DNA of 64,000 nt. Origin: CAIXSC01 sp046349855 (GTDB lineage Bacteria > Planctomycetota > Planctomycetia > Pirellulales > Pirellulaceae). Each line of letters opens with the position of its first letter. The stretch's first letter is position 1. This document shows, one piece after another, positions 26,131 to 34,985 of this stretch. The translations under genes were made by a program, and so were the position numbers. The DNA lies in assembly GCA_046349855.1 (NCBI GenBank), contig JAXMBM010000012.1, positions 62,001 to 126,000 of the forward strand, given 5' to 3'. The notes beneath the pieces are model-generated. The model had not been told where the DNA came from. It was given only the letters and a program-made list of their open reading frames with translations, and made no database searches.

Positions 26131-27450
26131 ATGTCCCACCTCTCGCGCCGCCATTTCCTCCAGGCCGCCTCCACACTCGCTACCCTCCCCCTCCTCCCAC
26201 GCTTCGCCTCCGCGATCTCGCCCAACGGCAAGCTCCGCACCGCCCATATCGGCGTGGGCGGCATGGGAGGTGCCGATCTGGCATCGATCGCCAGCCATCC
26301 CAAAGTCGAGGTGGCGGCGCTATGCGATGTCGACCTGCGGACACTCGACGGCGCCGCCACTCGTCATCCCCAGGCCCGCAAGTTCCGCGATTACCGCGAG
26401 ATGCTCACCACCCTCGGTGATTCCATCGACGCCGTCGTCGTCTCCACTCCCGATCACACTCACGCTCCCGCAGCCATGGCGGCGCTACAGAGCCGCAAGC
26501 CGGTCTACTGCCAGAAGCCGCTGACCCATGAGGTCTTCGAGGCCCGGCGGCTCCGCGAAGTGGCGGAAGCTCAGAAGCTGCCCACGCAGATGGGCATTCA
26601 GGTGCATTCGAGCGCCGTGTATCGCCGTGCGGTGAAAATGATCCAGGAGGGAGTGATCGGCAAGGTGAGCCGCGTTTACGCCTGGTCCAACAAGAACTGG
26701 GGCTACGACGGCGGTCCCTTTACCGGCACTCACCAGCCCCCCGAGAACCTGGACTGGAACCTGTGGCTGGGCACGGCCGCCGAGCGTCCCTTCGTCCCCG
26801 GCGTCTATCACCCGGGCAACTGGCGGAAGCTGGTCGACTTCGGCACCGGGACGCTGGGCGACATGGGAGTCCACATCTTCGACACGCCCTACGCCGCCCT
26901 GCAGCTGACGTTCCCCAAATGGGCCAAGACGACCTGCCGCCCGCCGACGGGCATCGGTCATCCGGAACGGAACGTGGTCGAGTACGAATTCCCGCAGACC
27001 CGTTACACGACCGAGTCGCTCATCTGGACCTGGTTCGACGGCTCGTTCGCCCCGCCCAAGAGCGACGAACTCCAACTGCCCCCCGGTATCGGACTCCCCG
27101 GCCAAGGCGCCCTCTTCGTCGGCGAAGGGGGACACCTCCTCCTGCCGCACGTCGCCGAAGCTCAATTGTTCCCGGTCGAGAAATTCAAGGATTACCAGCG
27201 TCCCCAGGTCGCGGACGGCAACCACTACCATGAATGGGTCAACGCCTGCCTGGGAGAAGGACAGACGAGTGCCGGTTTCAACTACGCCGGGCCACTCACC
27301 GAAGCCCTCCTCCTGGGAGTCGTCGCCAACCGCTTCCCCGAAACGAAGCTCGAGTGGAACGCCGAGAAACTCACCGTCACCAATCTGCCCGACGCGAATC
27401 GGCTCATCAAACGCGAGTACCGCGCGGGCTTCCAGGTCAACGGCTTCTGA
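26131..27450 (+). CDS. Tat-exported Gfo/Idh/MocA oxidoreductase
   Basis: A 439-residue NAD(P)-dependent oxidoreductase. The N-terminus MSHLSRRHFLQAASTLATLP is a twin-arginine signal, so it acts outside the cytoplasm with a bound cofactor. The Rossmann domain has the variant motif IGVGGMGGADLASI, followed by VSTPDHTHAPAAMAALQSRK and the catalytic-lysine motif YCQKPLTHEVFEAR. The C-terminal domain has WNLWLGTAAERPFVPGVYHP, GTGTLGDMGVHIFD and NHYHEWVNACLGEG. The family acts on sugars and cyclitols. It ends 21 bases before the convergent Hint gene. Confidence 0.92.
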   Translation: MSHLSRRHFLQAASTLATLPLLPRFASAISPNGKLRTAHIGVGGMGGADLASIASHPKVEVAALCDVDLRTLDGAATRHPQARKFRDYREMLTTLGDSIDAVVVSTPDHTHAPAAMAALQSRKPVYCQKPLTHEVFEARRLREVAEAQKLPTQMGIQVHSSAVYRRAVKMIQEGVIGKVSRVYAWSNKNWGYDGGPFTGTHQPPENLDWNLWLGTAAERPFVPGVYHPGNWRKLVDFGTGTLGDMGVHIFDTPYAALQLTFPKWAKTTCRPPTGIGHPERNVVEYEFPQTRYTTESLIWTWFDGSFAPPKSDELQLPPGIGLPGQGALFVGEGGHLLLPHVAEAQLFPVEKFKDYQRPQVADGNHYHEWVNACLGEGQTSAGFNYAGPLTEALLLGVVANRFPETKLEWNAEKLTVTNLPDANRLIKREYRAGFQVNGF

Positions 27451-27471
27451 GACTCGGACCGCCTCTTCGAG

Positions 27472-29259
27472 TTACTGAGCGGACGGAGTTGCGGCGAGTC
27501 CGGGGACGGTGGCGTCGGTGCCCCGGGGGATCGAGTTGTCGTGACTCAACACCTTTCCCTCGCCGACGAAATAGGAATGGAAGTCGGCGACGATCAGGTT
27601 GTACGTCAGCTGCTCGTCCGCTTCCTCCGACCAGTGCTTCACGACCGTCGAACCGCGCACGTCATGCAATCGCTGACCGGTTCGCAGCTGTCGTGCCCGC
27701 ACCCAGCCTTCGCCGGAGACCCAGAAGAGATGACCGCCGCTGCAGCGGATCGTGTCCCGCTCCGTCTCGATCCGGATGATCGGGCCGCGTGGCCGCTGAG
27801 TCGGCAGCAGCACCGGTTTGTACGCCAGTTCGCCCGTGCTCGGGTCCTGTGACAAGACCAGATCGCCCGTCTGCAGCTGCTCCACTGGCCGCGGCCCGGT
27901 CACCGTCCAGATCGGAGTGCCGGCGACCAGGCATTCCTTCCGCGCCGCCGTGGTGCCCGACGTCGTGCTCACCATCGGAATCGTGGTGGCCGAGTAGTAG
28001 GCCATCGTGTAAGTCTCTTTCTCTCCATCCGGGAACGATTCGTTCACGTTGTACCACCAGTTCCACCAGGCATCGGGCGTCGAGTCCAGTTGCTCTCCCG
28101 TGGCTGTCTTGAGGACCGTCGAGATGGAACGGTTGAGGCTGTCGATTTCGGCATTCACATCACCCAGTCGAGCGACTCGGTCCTGGCCCACGTTGGCCAG
28201 CTGCTGCGCCTGCTCCGGGGTGACTCGACCGGCATTCTGTCGCAGGGTGTGCGCCACCATCAGCACTTCCTTGTGGTCCTCCTTCTCGCGGAGGAACACC
28301 TGCCGGTAGCGAAGCTGATTCCCCGCCACCTGCTCGACGATCCACCGCGTCTCCACGGGGCTCGACATCAGCGACAGCAGCGTGGGCACATAGTCGTAGA
28401 AGGGGCGCGAGCGCAGCGTCTGCGCCGCCGCCTCGCCGACCGCGCTGTACGGATTGGCCACGGCAATCCGCGCCAACGTCACCGACGCCAGCGGCGAACG
28501 GATGCGGTCGATGGCCTGAATGGCTTGCAGCTGAGCCGCTTCGTTGGCACCGTCGAAGGCCTGGAGCAGCAGCGGAATAACCGCCGGTTCAGTGCACTTC
28601 TCCAGCGTCTGCTCGGCCTTGCGCCGATCCTCCGGATTCCGTGAGCTGAGCGCGGCAAATGCCCGTTTGATCTGGGCGGCGTGAGTGCGCGCGGCCTTGG
28701 CCGTCGCCTCGGTCTGCTGCCGCACGGAGTCCAGTTCCCGTTGCTCGAACCAGCGTCCGCCGATCCATTTCCATCCCAGGCGAGTGCGTGCACCTTCGTG
28801 GTTCGGGGCCAGCGCCAACACGCGATTCAGATGCACCTGTTCCTGTTCCCGCAGCCCCTGCGTCCGACACCAATCGGCGAGCGCCATCTGTCCGACTGGC
28901 GTATCGGCCGCGGCTTGCCGCTGCCGTTCGTAGGTCTGGAGCGCCGCTTGCAGCCCCGGATGCTCGGCCACGGCATCGTACTTGATCCACTTATCCTTCC
29001 ACCGCACGTACCCGGCCTGCCACTGGGCGGCCGCCGCGCGGGGATATTCGCTGCGAATGGCCTCCAACAGCGCCGTTCGATCCTCGACCTTGCCCGCCGC
29101 CTCGTCCTGCAGGACCGCAGTCACCGCTTCCTGCGGCTGACGATCGGCCGCGGTGGGTTCCGCACCGACCCCAGGCGGCAGCACCGCCACCAGACTCCCT
29201 CCGGCCACCAACCAGCAACCCAAGGCACGACGTAGCACGCCGCCAGCATTCGCCCGCAT
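27472..29259 (-). CDS. Secreted protein with HEAT-like region and C-terminal Hint domain
   Basis: A 595-residue exported protein with a signal peptide (residues 1-33). Residues 60-420 are helical, with tetratricopeptide/HEAT-like segments (QVHLNRVLALAPNHEGARTR, AVIPLLLQAFDGANEAAQL). From Cys443 there is a Hint (hedgehog/intein, pretoxin-HINT) domain: CLVAGTPIWTVTGPRPVEQL, CSGGHLFWV and FHSYFVGEGKVLSHDNS. The intein cysteine nucleophile and the block-B histidine are present, and the end is His-Asp-Asn rather than His-Asn. Only 19 residues follow (with VPGL), as in other planctomycete Hint proteins, so there is no toxin domain. It could self-cleave or form a covalent adduct, but this is inference. 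Confidence 0.85.
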   Translation of the reverse strand: MRANAGGVLRRALGCWLVAGGSLVAVLPPGVGAEPTAADRQPQEAVTAVLQDEAAGKVEDRTALLEAIRSEYPRAAAAQWQAGYVRWKDKWIKYDAVAEHPGLQAALQTYERQRQAAADTPVGQMALADWCRTQGLREQEQVHLNRVLALAPNHEGARTRLGWKWIGGRWFEQRELDSVRQQTEATAKAARTHAAQIKRAFAALSSRNPEDRRKAEQTLEKCTEPAVIPLLLQAFDGANEAAQLQAIQAIDRIRSPLASVTLARIAVANPYSAVGEAAAQTLRSRPFYDYVPTLLSLMSSPVETRWIVEQVAGNQLRYRQVFLREKEDHKEVLMVAHTLRQNAGRVTPEQAQQLANVGQDRVARLGDVNAEIDSLNRSISTVLKTATGEQLDSTPDAWWNWWYNVNESFPDGEKETYTMAYYSATTIPMVSTTSGTTAARKECLVAGTPIWTVTGPRPVEQLQTGDLVLSQDPSTGELAYKPVLLPTQRPRGPIIRIETERDTIRCSGGHLFWVSGEGWVRARQLRTGQRLHDVRGSTVVKHWSEEADEQLTYNLIVADFHSYFVGEGKVLSHDNSIPRGTDATVPGLAATPSAQ

Positions 29260-29375
29260 GAGAGAGACCCTCGCTGATAAGGAGAAAAGAGGACGTCCCC
29301 GCGGATTTGCTTAACCTGACGTCCCTGGCGTATTATGGGCGTGGTCCACAGACCAGACAATGACTTGGTGCCGAA

Positions 29376-30695
29376 ATGCTGGGAGTCCCCTCGCGCATGG
29401 GTCTGCTTCCATTCCTCCCGCAGCGACGGCTTCCCGGTTCGCTGGCCCGCCCGGCCTGCTTGGCCCGCTTCACCCGCCCGTTCCTCGGCATCCTGCTGCT
29501 GAGTGTGGCCCGCCCGGCGGAGCGGGTGGCGGCCGCCCCTCCGCTGGCCAATCCGTCCGACTACGCGGCCCGCATCGCCCGCGTCGGCGACGGCCTGGAG
29601 AACCTGCGCGGCGAATTCACTCGACTCGACATGCGGATCACCGAGATTCGCATGCGGCTGACCCAGTCGGAAGTGGCCCTGGCGACCGGTGTCAATTCGG
29701 CGGCCCTGCTCACGCGGCAGCTGGCCGAACTGCGGGCTCAGGCGACGGCGGCGAACGCTCCGCAGCGTCCCGGGCGTCCGAATAATGGCCAACAGATCGA
29801 TAACGCCATCACCACACTCACCAACCAGCTGTTGGTTCTCAACACGCGTCTGGCTGAGGAGCGGGCCCGTCAGGGAACGCTGGCCGCCGACCTCGCCCGC
29901 TCGCTCCAGCAGCAGGAAGCCCTCAAGCGTCAGGCCGCCAAGCAATTGGAAGAATACTGGAAGGTCGCCGATCCCTTTGGCCGGTATCCGGCCGATTTCC
30001 AGCGAGCCGCGCTGGCGGAGTTCGACAAGCAACTGGCCGCCAATCGCGACAATCTGGGGGCCTTGCTGGCACGGGGCATTTGCCACCGCCGCCTGGGTCA
30101 GGCGGCCGACGCCGAACAGGACCTGACGGTGGTGGCCACGGCCGACAGCCCGCTGGCTCCCCTGGCGCTGGTGGCCCGTGGCGAACTGTACTACGCTCAG
30201 GGGCGCGAAAAGGAAGGGAAGGCAGACGTGGCCAAAGCCACCAGCCTCACACGGAAGAAGCCGGATTCCCGAGTTGTGCTGTACCGCGGCTGGCTGCTCT
30301 GTGGCCAGGGGAAGTACGGGCTCGCCGAAGTTGAACTCACCAAAGCTCTGCGACTCGGCGGACTCGATGCCGAAGCGCACCGTCTCCTGGCCCTGGTCGG
30401 CGCCTTCTCCGCCACCGCCGGCGATCACCCGATGACTCCTCAAGAGGCAGTCACGCACGCCAATCGCGCCTGCCAGCTCACCAAGAACGAAGACTGGCTG
30501 GCACTCGAAGCCCTGGCGGCGGCCCAAGCAGCCAACTCGGAACCCCAGGCCGCTCAAGATGCTGCCCGGCAGGCCGCGCAGCTCACGACCGGGGAACTTC
30601 AGGAACGCTGTGAGGAGCGGGTGCAGTTCTACGAACAGGGAGACCAGCCGCGGCCCGACTGGCCCGATCCGTTCCGCCTCACCCGGATTCCCTGA
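29376..30695 (+). CDS. Exported coiled-coil / TPR protein
   Basis: A 439-residue protein that starts at ATG 29376 or 29397. A hydrophobic export segment lies at about 30-50 (PFLGILLLSVARPAERVAAA). Residues 60-190 form a long coiled coil (LENLRGEFTRLDMRITEIRM, QLLVLNTRLAEERARQGTLA). From about 205 there are TPR-like repeats (FDKQLAANRDNLGALLARGI, LALVARGELYYAQGREKEGK, VVLYRGWLLCGQGKYGLAEV). There are no catalytic motifs. It is divergent from the Hint gene (116-bp gap) and convergent with the PQQ-propeller gene. Role unknown; probably a periplasmic scaffold. Confidence 0.75.
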   Translation: MLGVPSRMGLLPFLPQRRLPGSLARPACLARFTRPFLGILLLSVARPAERVAAAPPLANPSDYAARIARVGDGLENLRGEFTRLDMRITEIRMRLTQSEVALATGVNSAALLTRQLAELRAQATAANAPQRPGRPNNGQQIDNAITTLTNQLLVLNTRLAEERARQGTLAADLARSLQQQEALKRQAAKQLEEYWKVADPFGRYPADFQRAALAEFDKQLAANRDNLGALLARGICHRRLGQAADAEQDLTVVATADSPLAPLALVARGELYYAQGREKEGKADVAKATSLTRKKPDSRVVLYRGWLLCGQGKYGLAEVELTKALRLGGLDAEAHRLLALVGAFSATAGDHPMTPQEAVTHANRACQLTKNEDWLALEALAAAQAANSEPQAAQDAARQAAQLTTGELQERCEERVQFYEQGDQPRPDWPDPFRLTRIP

Positions 30696-30734
30696 CTCGT
30701 TGTGCCGCACCTGCGCCGTCGGGCGTCTGCGGCA

Positions 30735-32183
30735 TCACTCGTCGGGCAAGCCGTAGCAATAGACGGCGGTTTCGGTGCGGAGGTAGATGCGGCCATCGAC
30801 AATCACCGGGCTGGCCACCACTCGTTCCGCCAGATCGGTTGTGGAGAGGATTTCCCAGCTGGCCCCTGCCTGGAGGACGGTGATGCCGCCCCGCTCACTC
30901 GCCAGGTAGATCTTGCCGTCGCCCGCCGCCGGCGAAGCGTAGTAGTTATTGGCGGCACGCAGCCGGCCCGCTTTGCCGACCTTGCCGGTCGCGGCATCGA
31001 ACGAGGTGACGATGCCCCCGTCCTTGACCAGGTAGAGCACTCCGCGATACGCCAGCGGGCTGGGCACGTAGGGCAATCCCTTGTCGTATTGCCAGGCGAT
31101 GGCGGGGGACATCGGGGCGGAGTCGTCGAGGCGAATGGCGAGCAACGAGTTACGGGCCAGTTCAAACACCCGGGCGTAGCGCGCCCATTCGTCCTTGTCG
31201 AGCGACTGATCCTGATTCAGATCGATCCGGAAGAAGCGGTCGAGCACATCCTTGTTGTCGACCTCTTCCCGAGTCAGTCGACCGTTCTTGTCCGCATCCC
31301 ACTGCCGCACCGCCACGTCCCACGGTTCCATCCCGATCCGAGCGTCGGTATCTCCCCCCGGCGACCATGTGGGTACGAACAGCATTCCCTGAGCAAAAAT
31401 GGGGGTGGTGTTCACGATACGCGCCAACCCATCCAACGACCACAGTGGCTTGCCGTCGGCCAGGTCGTACGACACCAACTGCAGGGCTCCCGCGACCACG
31501 ACCTGCTTGCGACCACCGATCGTGAGCACGATCGGCGTGGCGTAACTGCGCGTGAAGCCGTCGCGTCGCGCCTGCCAGCGGGTCTCGCCGGTCCGCGCAT
31601 CGACACACAGCAGAAAGCTGCCGACGTCGTGGTCTTCGTTCAGCAGCAGGACGTCGTCGACGAGCACCGGCGAACTGGCCGAACCGAACTCATCCTGAAA
31701 CGGTCCCAGCGGCTTGGACCAGAGTTGCTGACCCTGCAGGTCATAACAGAGCAGACCGTAGCTGCCGAAAAACGCATACACGCGTTGACCGTCCGCCGCC
31801 ACACTCGCCGCCGCCGGACTTCCCGTGGGATGAAAAGTCTCGAGCCGCATGGCTGGGGCCGCGCGCCGCCAGCGGATGCGTCCCGATTCGCGTTCCAGGG
31901 CCACCGTTTCCAAACGTTCGCCGTCGAAGGTCGTCAGATAGAGGGAGTCACCGGCCACGCAGGGAGACGAGTGTCCTTTGGTCAGGGGGACGCGCCAGCG
32001 GAGCACTCCGGGCATATTCAGATCGGCCGGCAAGGGGCGATCCTCACCGGTCGCCACCCCCTGATCCGACCGGAAGTACCGCAGCGGTTCCGCGGACGGT
32101 GCCGCAGCGGCAGCACCGCCTAGCAGGAGCCCCATGAGAAGTCCTGGACGCCACCACCCGTGCGCACCGCTCCGTCGTTCCAC
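30735..32183 (-). CDS. PQQ-like beta-propeller protein with embedded EF-hand pair
   Basis: A 482-residue exported protein. The start is GTG at 32183, chosen because AGGAG lies eight bases upstream and a hydrophobic segment follows (GLLMGLLLGGAAAAA). Propeller blades are visible as SSPCVAGDSLYLTTFDGERL, SASSPVLVDDVLLLNEDHDV, ATPIVLTIGGRKQVVVAGAL and ASPAAGDGKIYLASERGGIT. Between blades two canonical calcium loops occur: DADKNGRLTREE and DLNQDQSLDKDE. The fold normally binds PQQ or a protein partner; PQQ ligands cannot be confirmed. It follows the protease gene by 17 bases and should be cotranscribed with it. Confidence 0.87.
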   Translation of the reverse strand: MERRSGAHGWWRPGLLMGLLLGGAAAAAPSAEPLRYFRSDQGVATGEDRPLPADLNMPGVLRWRVPLTKGHSSPCVAGDSLYLTTFDGERLETVALERESGRIRWRRAAPAMRLETFHPTGSPAAASVAADGQRVYAFFGSYGLLCYDLQGQQLWSKPLGPFQDEFGSASSPVLVDDVLLLNEDHDVGSFLLCVDARTGETRWQARRDGFTRSYATPIVLTIGGRKQVVVAGALQLVSYDLADGKPLWSLDGLARIVNTTPIFAQGMLFVPTWSPGGDTDARIGMEPWDVAVRQWDADKNGRLTREEVDNKDVLDRFFRIDLNQDQSLDKDEWARYARVFELARNSLLAIRLDDSAPMSPAIAWQYDKGLPYVPSPLAYRGVLYLVKDGGIVTSFDAATGKVGKAGRLRAANNYYASPAAGDGKIYLASERGGITVLQAGASWEILSTTDLAERVVASPVIVDGRIYLRTETAVYCYGLPDE

Positions 32184-32200
32184 TTCCAGGCTCCTCGTGA

Positions 32201-34711
32201 TCAGTTGTCTTTGACCTTCAGCACCATCAGGACGCTGGGAGCGACCAGTTCGTCCACGCGTTCCCATTCCAACCGTTCGCCCGGTTCGCCGCCGGCCGAC
32301 TCGCCCGGCGACTGCGCCACGTAACCGGGCAGGTGTCGCGACAAGAAGGCCTGCAGATCGGGCGCGGGGACGGCCACCCCGTAACTGTCGACGCCGTTGC
32401 CACCGATCGTCTTGGCGGTGACCATGCCGATCACTCGGCCATACCGGTTGAGCACCGGGCCACCGCTGTTGCCGGGGTTAATGCGGCAATCGAGCACATG
32501 CCGCTTGTCCTCTGACTGTTCGGCCGGTGAGTGCACGACGCCGGTCGTGATGCGGACGTCCTTTCCCAGATCATCTCCCAAGGGGAATCCGAACACCGCC
32601 ACTTCCGATCCGCGGCGGACTCGATCGGGTGACACGGTTAGTGCCGTGAACCGAGGAAAGGCCTGGGGATCGACTTTCAACAGAGCGATATCCTGCTGAG
32701 GATCAACTGCGACCGTGGTTGCCGGGACACTGGTCATGCCGCCCTGAGTGGGGACCCGGACCATGGTCTTTCCCGGACCCTCGATGACGTGATGATTCGT
32801 CAGCACGTACCCGTCCGCGCCGACCATGAACCCCGTGCCGCTCGACAGCTGATCCTTGCGGCGGAGCCAGTTTTCCATATCGGCCAGTTCCTGCCGCAGC
32901 TTCGCATCGTCAGGCTCGTAGGTCTTGGCCAACGCCACGTGCCGAGCCGCGGTGGCCGGATCGTCGAGCACGTTGAGCAGCAGCATGACGGCAATCGTAT
33001 GGATGCGGACCGCTCGGTTCGGGTCGAGGAACTTGTGCGAACTGCTCCAGTTGAACAGGTCGGCAATCACCCCCACCACCTGCGCCCGCTCACGCTCGAC
33101 GAGTGCCGAATTGAGCCGGGCGATCCAGTCGGCTTCGAAGAGGACTTCCAGCTTCCCCAACTGGTTCATGGGATCGAGCTGCCGTGCGACGGCCACCCAC
33201 TGGGCCAGCATCCGGCCGTAGTGGGGCGTGAGTCGTTCGGCGTCGAGCCACTGGACGGCCTGTTCGAGCGCCGCCAGCCGTTCCGCGGGCGATTTGGATT
33301 TGGCCGCTTCCACCGCCGCCAGCCGGACATCGCGCTGCGCATGCTTGTTCTGCAGGAGCGTGATGTGCTGGATGTACTTGTCGAGACCATCGCCGAAGAA
33401 ACCATCGGCAGCGTAGGGAGTGCCGCTGGCGTCGAGCAGCAGGATGGTCGGAACGGAGCGGATGCCGAACTGCAGGCTCAAATTGCGGTTCTGCTGGATG
33501 TTCTCCAGTTGATTGATGCCCGACTCGGTCCGCGGCAGGTCGACCACCAGCAGCACGAACCGCTGCTCGGCGAACGACCGGAAGCGCGGCTGCCCGAACA
33601 CCTCACTCACCATCGCCTTGGTCTGGTTCGACCAATCCGAACCCGAGAAGACCAGGAAAATGTCCCGCTTCTTTTCCCGCGCCTGCTTCTGAGCCACTTC
33701 CAGATTCTGCAGCCAACCGGCGAAACCGGGCGGGCCAGACTGGAAATCGCTGGGCGGAGGTGGACGGTCGGAAGAGACGGCGGGAGGATCTGCCGGGCCG
33801 AGGGTCCGCTCCCACGTGGGGCGGAACGGGAGCTGTTCCCCCTTGCGGAGCGTGAACGAGTGGTCGACCTGCTGGTAGCCGCGGCGCTGGATCGTCAGCT
33901 GGTGCATCCCTTCCTCGACGATCAACTCGACCGGGCCAGCGGTGGGAATCGTCTGCGGTCGCTCATCGACCAGCAGTTTGATATCGCGGCGCCCGTCCGA
34001 GGGCAGTTCGACGATCAGTTTGGGCCGCCCCGCCACGCGGGCCACCGCGCTCGAATCACCCGACAACGACATCACAATGCCGACCAGGCAGCCCACGGCG
34101 ACCACCAACCCGATGCCTCCACCGACAATCACCCAGGCCAGCGGCGAGAGACGCTTACCCGAGCCATTGCCGCGTCCCGACTTTCCCGCGCGCTGCGGGC
34201 GACGCACACCGGCCGAGGGTGCCGTCTTGAGGGGAAACGCTTCTTCCTCCGCCGGCGGTTCCGCTGGCGGCGGCGCCGCCACCGGCTTGCTCGCGGGCGC
34301 ACCGGCAAAGCGGGCCCCGGGTGATGCCGCGGGTGGACGTATGCTGACGGTTCGTGGCCGGACGGGAGCGGCCGCTCCGGGAGTTCCCGCCACCCCGGCG
34401 GCAGGAGCGGGAGTCGGATGATTGATCACCACCCCTCCACCAGCCGGCGTCCCCAACGTCGGCGCCGGAATGTCGGGGGAGGTCACCTGATCGTCGGTCA
34501 CCGGGCTGGCGGTAAAACGGGCGCGCGGGTCCGAGACATTGGCCACCGGAGGCGGTTCCACGGGCGGAGGTTCGACGACTGGCGGGGGCGGCGGGGTCAC
34601 CACCGTGATCTGCGCGCAGTGCGGGCACTTGGCCTTGCGACCCACGTGCTGTGCCGCCACTTTGAATGGAGCACCGCACGCTGCGCAGCGATACGTGATT
34701 TCCATTCGCAT
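32201..34711 (-). CDS. Membrane-anchored multidomain trypsin-like protease (zinc ribbon, TM, PEGA, degenerate thioredoxin, S1 protease)
   Basis: An 836-residue protein starting at ATG 34711 (or 34705). Domains in order: N-terminal zinc ribbon with CxxC...CxxC (residues 9-32), a disordered Pro/Ala-rich stretch, one transmembrane helix (about 191-216), a PEGA-like beta domain (about 228-300), a thioredoxin-like domain (about 335-450), a helical TPR-like region, and a DegP/S1C-type protease (about 620-810). The protease has a complete triad: His641 in LTNHHVIEG, Asp674 in PQQDIALLKVD and Ser749 in INPGNSGGP. The thioredoxin motif reads SGSDWSNQTK, so both redox cysteines are missing. The zinc ribbon would face the cytoplasm and the other domains the outside. 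It probably senses or degrades misfolded envelope proteins. Confidence 0.88.
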   Translation of the reverse strand: MRMEITYRCAACGAPFKVAAQHVGRKAKCPHCAQITVVTPPPPPVVEPPPVEPPPVANVSDPRARFTASPVTDDQVTSPDIPAPTLGTPAGGGVVINHPTPAPAAGVAGTPGAAAPVRPRTVSIRPPAASPGARFAGAPASKPVAAPPPAEPPAEEEAFPLKTAPSAGVRRPQRAGKSGRGNGSGKRLSPLAWVIVGGGIGLVVAVGCLVGIVMSLSGDSSAVARVAGRPKLIVELPSDGRRDIKLLVDERPQTIPTAGPVELIVEEGMHQLTIQRRGYQQVDHSFTLRKGEQLPFRPTWERTLGPADPPAVSSDRPPPPSDFQSGPPGFAGWLQNLEVAQKQAREKKRDIFLVFSGSDWSNQTKAMVSEVFGQPRFRSFAEQRFVLLVVDLPRTESGINQLENIQQNRNLSLQFGIRSVPTILLLDASGTPYAADGFFGDGLDKYIQHITLLQNKHAQRDVRLAAVEAAKSKSPAERLAALEQAVQWLDAERLTPHYGRMLAQWVAVARQLDPMNQLGKLEVLFEADWIARLNSALVERERAQVVGVIADLFNWSSSHKFLDPNRAVRIHTIAVMLLLNVLDDPATAARHVALAKTYEPDDAKLRQELADMENWLRRKDQLSSGTGFMVGADGYVLTNHHVIEGPGKTMVRVPTQGGMTSVPATTVAVDPQQDIALLKVDPQAFPRFTALTVSPDRVRRGSEVAVFGFPLGDDLGKDVRITTGVVHSPAEQSEDKRHVLDCRINPGNSGGPVLNRYGRVIGMVTAKTIGGNGVDSYGVAVPAPDLQAFLSRHLPGYVAQSPGESAGGEPGERLEWERVDELVAPSVLMVLKVKDN

Positions 34712-34985
34712 CCCCTGTGTCGCCGCCCGATACCGCCGACCGGGCTCCGGTCTATTCCGCGACTCGACGCCGAGTCCCTTCCAATTATTCGCCGCCCGGC
34801 ACGAAAACCGCAAGGGTCGCCGAGTTCGATCCGACCCGAATCCGGTTCGGTCCGAACCCCGGCACCCATCGGCCGAGACGCAACGGCGGGCCGTCGCCCG
34901 CGGGATCGGCGAGTGGACAGGGGAGCGGCGGCCGTTCACAATACCGACCTCGTGCCCGTCCCGTTTTTTCGTCGAGTGGATCTTT
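34712..34985. promoter_or_regulatory. Divergent intergenic region of the protease and ABC operons
   Basis: The 274 bases between the protease start (minus strand) and the ABC ATPase start (plus strand) contain no gene and must hold the promoters of both operons. A direct repeat of GATCCGACCCGAATCCGGTT-like sequence (TCGATCCGACCCGAATCCGG, then TTCGGTCCGAACCCCGG) is visible around 34827-34862 and could be an operator. No clear sigma-70 boxes were identified. Confidence 0.35.

Noticed and set aside
27472..29259. Hint protein as a polymorphic toxin with adjacent immunity gene
   Set aside because: Only 19 residues follow the Hint domain and no small immunity-like gene is next to it.
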